From contig CALMXV010000448.1 in the NCBI GenBank assembly GCA_937871155.1, forward strand, positions 1 to 9,683: 9,683 bases of DNA, given 5' to 3'. A model generated the notes under the pieces. The model was not told the origin of the DNA, did not search any database, and saw only the letters and a program-made list of their open reading frames with translations. This stretch comes from an uncultured Taibaiella sp. (GTDB lineage Bacteria; Bacteroidota; Bacteroidia; Chitinophagales; Chitinophagaceae). The stretch's first letter is position 1; every line of letters starts with the position of its first letter. Both the position numbers and the translations under genes were made by a program. Below are positions 7,661 to 9,683 of this stretch, one piece after another.

Positions 7661-7690
7661 CAAAACTACAGCATTAATGACTTTAGCAAA
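7661..7690 (-). promoter_or_regulatory. Bacteroidota-type promoter of gltX, giving a nearly leaderless mRNA
   Basis: On the minus strand TTTG (7690-7687) is followed after 18 nt by TAGTTTTG (7668-7661), an exact match to the Bacteroidota -7 element TAnnTTTG with acceptable spacing. Only 7 nt separate this element from the gltX ATG, so transcription should start within a few bases of the start codon. The rest of the metG-gltX gap (7691-7784) is AT-rich with no convincing terminator. Confidence 0.7.
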
Positions 7691-7784
7691 AATGGTATCT
7701 CAGATTATTCTTAAAGAAATTAAACTCTTAAAAGCTACCAACAAAAATCAATTCTATTCTCAATTTATTAAATGAAAACAACGG

Positions 7785-9683
7785 CTAGCGAACTTCACTG
7801 CCTGCGGGAGTCATAGCTTCCGGGGCTACAAATACCAAGTTGCCCTCTGCATTTTCTGCCATTAAAATCATCCCATTGCTTTCAATACCTCTCATTTTAC
7901 GAGGAGCCAGATTGGCTACTACCACTACTTGTTTTCCGATTATGTCTTCGGGCTTAAAGTGTAATGCAATCCCTGAAACAATGGTACGAATTTCCGTACC
8001 CATATCTATTTGAAGTTTCAAAAGCTTATCTGCTTTTTCTACCTTTTCTGCTGCTGTTATATGACCGATTCTTAAATCGACCTTAGCAAAATCATCAAAT
8101 GCAATAGTGTCTTTAGCCGCCGCTACTGTGGGTGCTGCTTTTGCCGTTTTAGGTGTAGCGGTATTATTTAATAGGCTTCTGTCTTTCAGCTTTTGGACTT
8201 GTGTAGCCACTTCCACATCTTCAATTTTTCTAAACAAAATTTCCGGTGCTGGTAAAGGATAATTGGGTTTCAACAAATCAATTCTTCCGGCATTTTCCCA
8301 GTCCAACATTCTTGGCACTACCTTCATCATTTTACAAAGCTTGGCCGCTGTAAAAGGCAAGAAGGGCTGCATCAAGATGGCAAGGTTGGCAGTTAATTGT
8401 AAACAATGATGTAAACAATTATCAATTAATTTTTGATTTTCAGGATGGCCCGTAAGTGTTTTAGCCACTATCCAAGGTTCTTTATCCTGCATATATTTAT
8501 TGCCTTTTCTTGCAAGGTCAATTACTTCAAATAATGCATCTCTAAAACGGTATTCTTCTATGGAATGTTCTACTTTTTGTTTAGCTGCATTAATATCCTG
8601 TTCTAGTTGCGAATCCAAGGCATCTTTGGCTTCTTGATGAAAACTTGGAACACGACCAGCACAAAGTTTATGCATCAGTACAAATGCACGATTGACATAG
8701 TTGCCTAATATGGCTGCTAGCTCATTATTAACTCTGTCTTGAAAATCTTTCCAAGTGAAATCATTGTCTTTTGTTTCAGGAGCATTAGCGCATAGCACAT
8801 AACGTAAAGCATCTTGCATTTCAGGAAAGTCTTCTGCATATTCATGTACCCATACCGCCCAATTTCGAGAGGTAGAAACCTTTTCACCTTCTATATTTAA
8901 AAACTCATTTGCGGGTACATTCTCCGGAAGGATATAACTACCATGCGCTTTAAGCATGGCAGGGAAGATGATGCAATGAAATACGATATTGTCTTTTCCA
9001 ATAAAATGAACCAACTTGGTATCCTCTTGTTGCCAGTAATCACTCCATTGATTCGTCAATTCTTTAGTAGCACTGATATAACCAATCGGTGCATCAAACC
9101 ATACATATAATACTTTACCGGCAGCATCAGTCAATGGTACAGGTACTCCCCAATTGCTATCACGCGTCATGGCTCTTGGCTGCAAGCCTGCATCCAGCCA
9201 ACTTTTGCATTGCCCATACACATTGGCTTTCCAGCTATCCTTCTTACCTTCCAGTATCCATTGTTTTAAAAAATCTTCATACTTATTCAATGGAAAATAC
9301 CAGTGCTTTGTTGATTTCTTAATAGGCTTTGATTGACTAAGTGCGCTATGAGGATTGATAAGTTGGTCTGGTGAAAGTGTTGACCCACATTTCTCGCATT
9401 GGTCGCCATAGGCTTTATCATTACTGCATACCGGACATGTACCTACGATGTATCTATCAGCTAGAAACACTTGCTTTTCTTCATCAAAATATTGTTCTGA
9501 TTCTTTGGTTTCGAAAGCGCCATCATCGTATAGCTTCTTAAAGAATGCCTGTGAAGTTTCATGATGCACAGCATTGGAAGTACGAGAATAAATATCAAAT
9601 GAAATTCCCATTTGCTCAAAGCTGCTGCTAATAAGTGCATGATATCGATCAACAACTTCATGTGGCGTTATCCCTTCTTTCAT
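7785..9683 (-). CDS. metG: Methionyl-tRNA synthetase with C-terminal tRNA-binding domain, 5' end cut by window edge
   Basis: The enzyme charges initiator and elongator tRNA-Met. The 632 visible residues run from the first methionine at the right edge, but that Met is internal. Alignment by eye with E. coli MetRS (GITPEQ near residue 67) suggests some 60-65 residues are missing, including the HIGH motif. The zinc knuckle is present (C83, C86, C96, C99 in visible numbering), as are YVWFDAPIGY (193-202), FIGKDN (227-232) and a KMSKS loop in the divergent form KVSTS (268-272). An alanine/lysine-rich linker (about 505-527) leads to an EMAP/Trbp111-type OB domain (DFAKVDLRIG from 531, then NLAPRKMRGIESNGM), which usually mediates dimerisation and tRNA binding. 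gltX follows on the same strand but has its own promoter. Confidence 0.97.
   Translation of the reverse strand: MKEGITPHEVVDRYHALISSSFEQMGISFDIYSRTSNAVHHETSQAFFKKLYDDGAFETKESEQYFDEEKQVFLADRYIVGTCPVCSNDKAYGDQCEKCGSTLSPDQLINPHSALSQSKPIKKSTKHWYFPLNKYEDFLKQWILEGKKDSWKANVYGQCKSWLDAGLQPRAMTRDSNWGVPVPLTDAAGKVLYVWFDAPIGYISATKELTNQWSDYWQQEDTKLVHFIGKDNIVFHCIIFPAMLKAHGSYILPENVPANEFLNIEGEKVSTSRNWAVWVHEYAEDFPEMQDALRYVLCANAPETKDNDFTWKDFQDRVNNELAAILGNYVNRAFVLMHKLCAGRVPSFHQEAKDALDSQLEQDINAAKQKVEHSIEEYRFRDALFEVIDLARKGNKYMQDKEPWIVAKTLTGHPENQKLIDNCLHHCLQLTANLAILMQPFLPFTAAKLCKMMKVVPRMLDWENAGRIDLLKPNYPLPAPEILFRKIEDVEVATQVQKLKDRSLLNNTATPKTAKAAPTVAAAKDTIAFDDFAKVDLRIGHITAAEKVEKADKLLKLQIDMGTEIRTIVSGIALHFKPEDIIGKQVVVVANLAPRKMRGIESNGMILMAENAEGNLVFVAPEAMTPAGSEVR

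Noticed and set aside
8868..8882. KVSTS in place of KMSKS in MetRS as a damaged active site
   Set aside because: The following residues (R, N, W) are conserved and the rest of the enzyme is intact; this loop is known to vary among MetRS and the gene shows no decay.
9681..9683. ATG at the right edge as the true start of metG
   Set aside because: The conserved catalytic N-terminus with the HIGH motif is missing, so this Met is internal and the gene continues beyond the window.

Overview
The window reads as chromosomal DNA of a Bacteroidota (Bacteroidetes) bacterium, possibly near the Chitinophagia/Sphingobacteriia; the class is a guess. The phylum call rests on low G+C, no Shine-Dalgarno sequences before the genes, a promoter of the Bacteroidota type (TTTG / TAnnTTTG) before gltX, and the type of the Wza-like, Wzc-like, DsbA-like, GluRS and MetRS proteins. 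Every gene appears intact apart from the two cut by the window edges. No mobile element, CRISPR array, tRNA or rRNA was seen.

Layout. (1) Positions 1-4682, minus strand: a surface-polysaccharide export operon read leftward in the order OPX/Wza-type lipoprotein, Wzc-type co-polymerase fused to a BY-kinase, and an ABC exporter of the PglK/MsbA type that runs off the left edge. Gaps are only 26 and 22 bp, so one transcript is likely. The kinase feeds energy and control into the export machine through its tyrosine-rich tail, the OPX protein links to the outer membrane, and the ABC protein probably flips a lipid-linked saccharide. (2) Positions 4683-5091: a 409-bp AT-rich divergent intergenic region with a perfect DnaA box, a four-unit array of DnaA-box-like 9-mers at exactly 11-bp spacing in one orientation, and a stretch of about 83% A+T beyond it. 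This looks like a replication origin (oriC) or another DnaA-binding locus, and is the most notable feature here. (3) Positions 5092-6111, plus strand: a DsbA/FrnE-like thioredoxin-fold protein with a CSSC site and a probable signal peptide. (4) A compact bidirectional terminator with a GTAA loop separates it from the convergent gltX. (5) Positions 6136-9683, minus strand: glutamyl-tRNA synthetase, preceded by the 3' nine-tenths of methionyl-tRNA synthetase, whose start lies beyond the right edge. gltX has its own promoter, placed so close to the ATG that the mRNA should be almost leaderless.

Limits: all functional calls come from motifs and family resemblance read by eye. The origin call in particular needs whole-chromosome GC skew or marker-frequency data.
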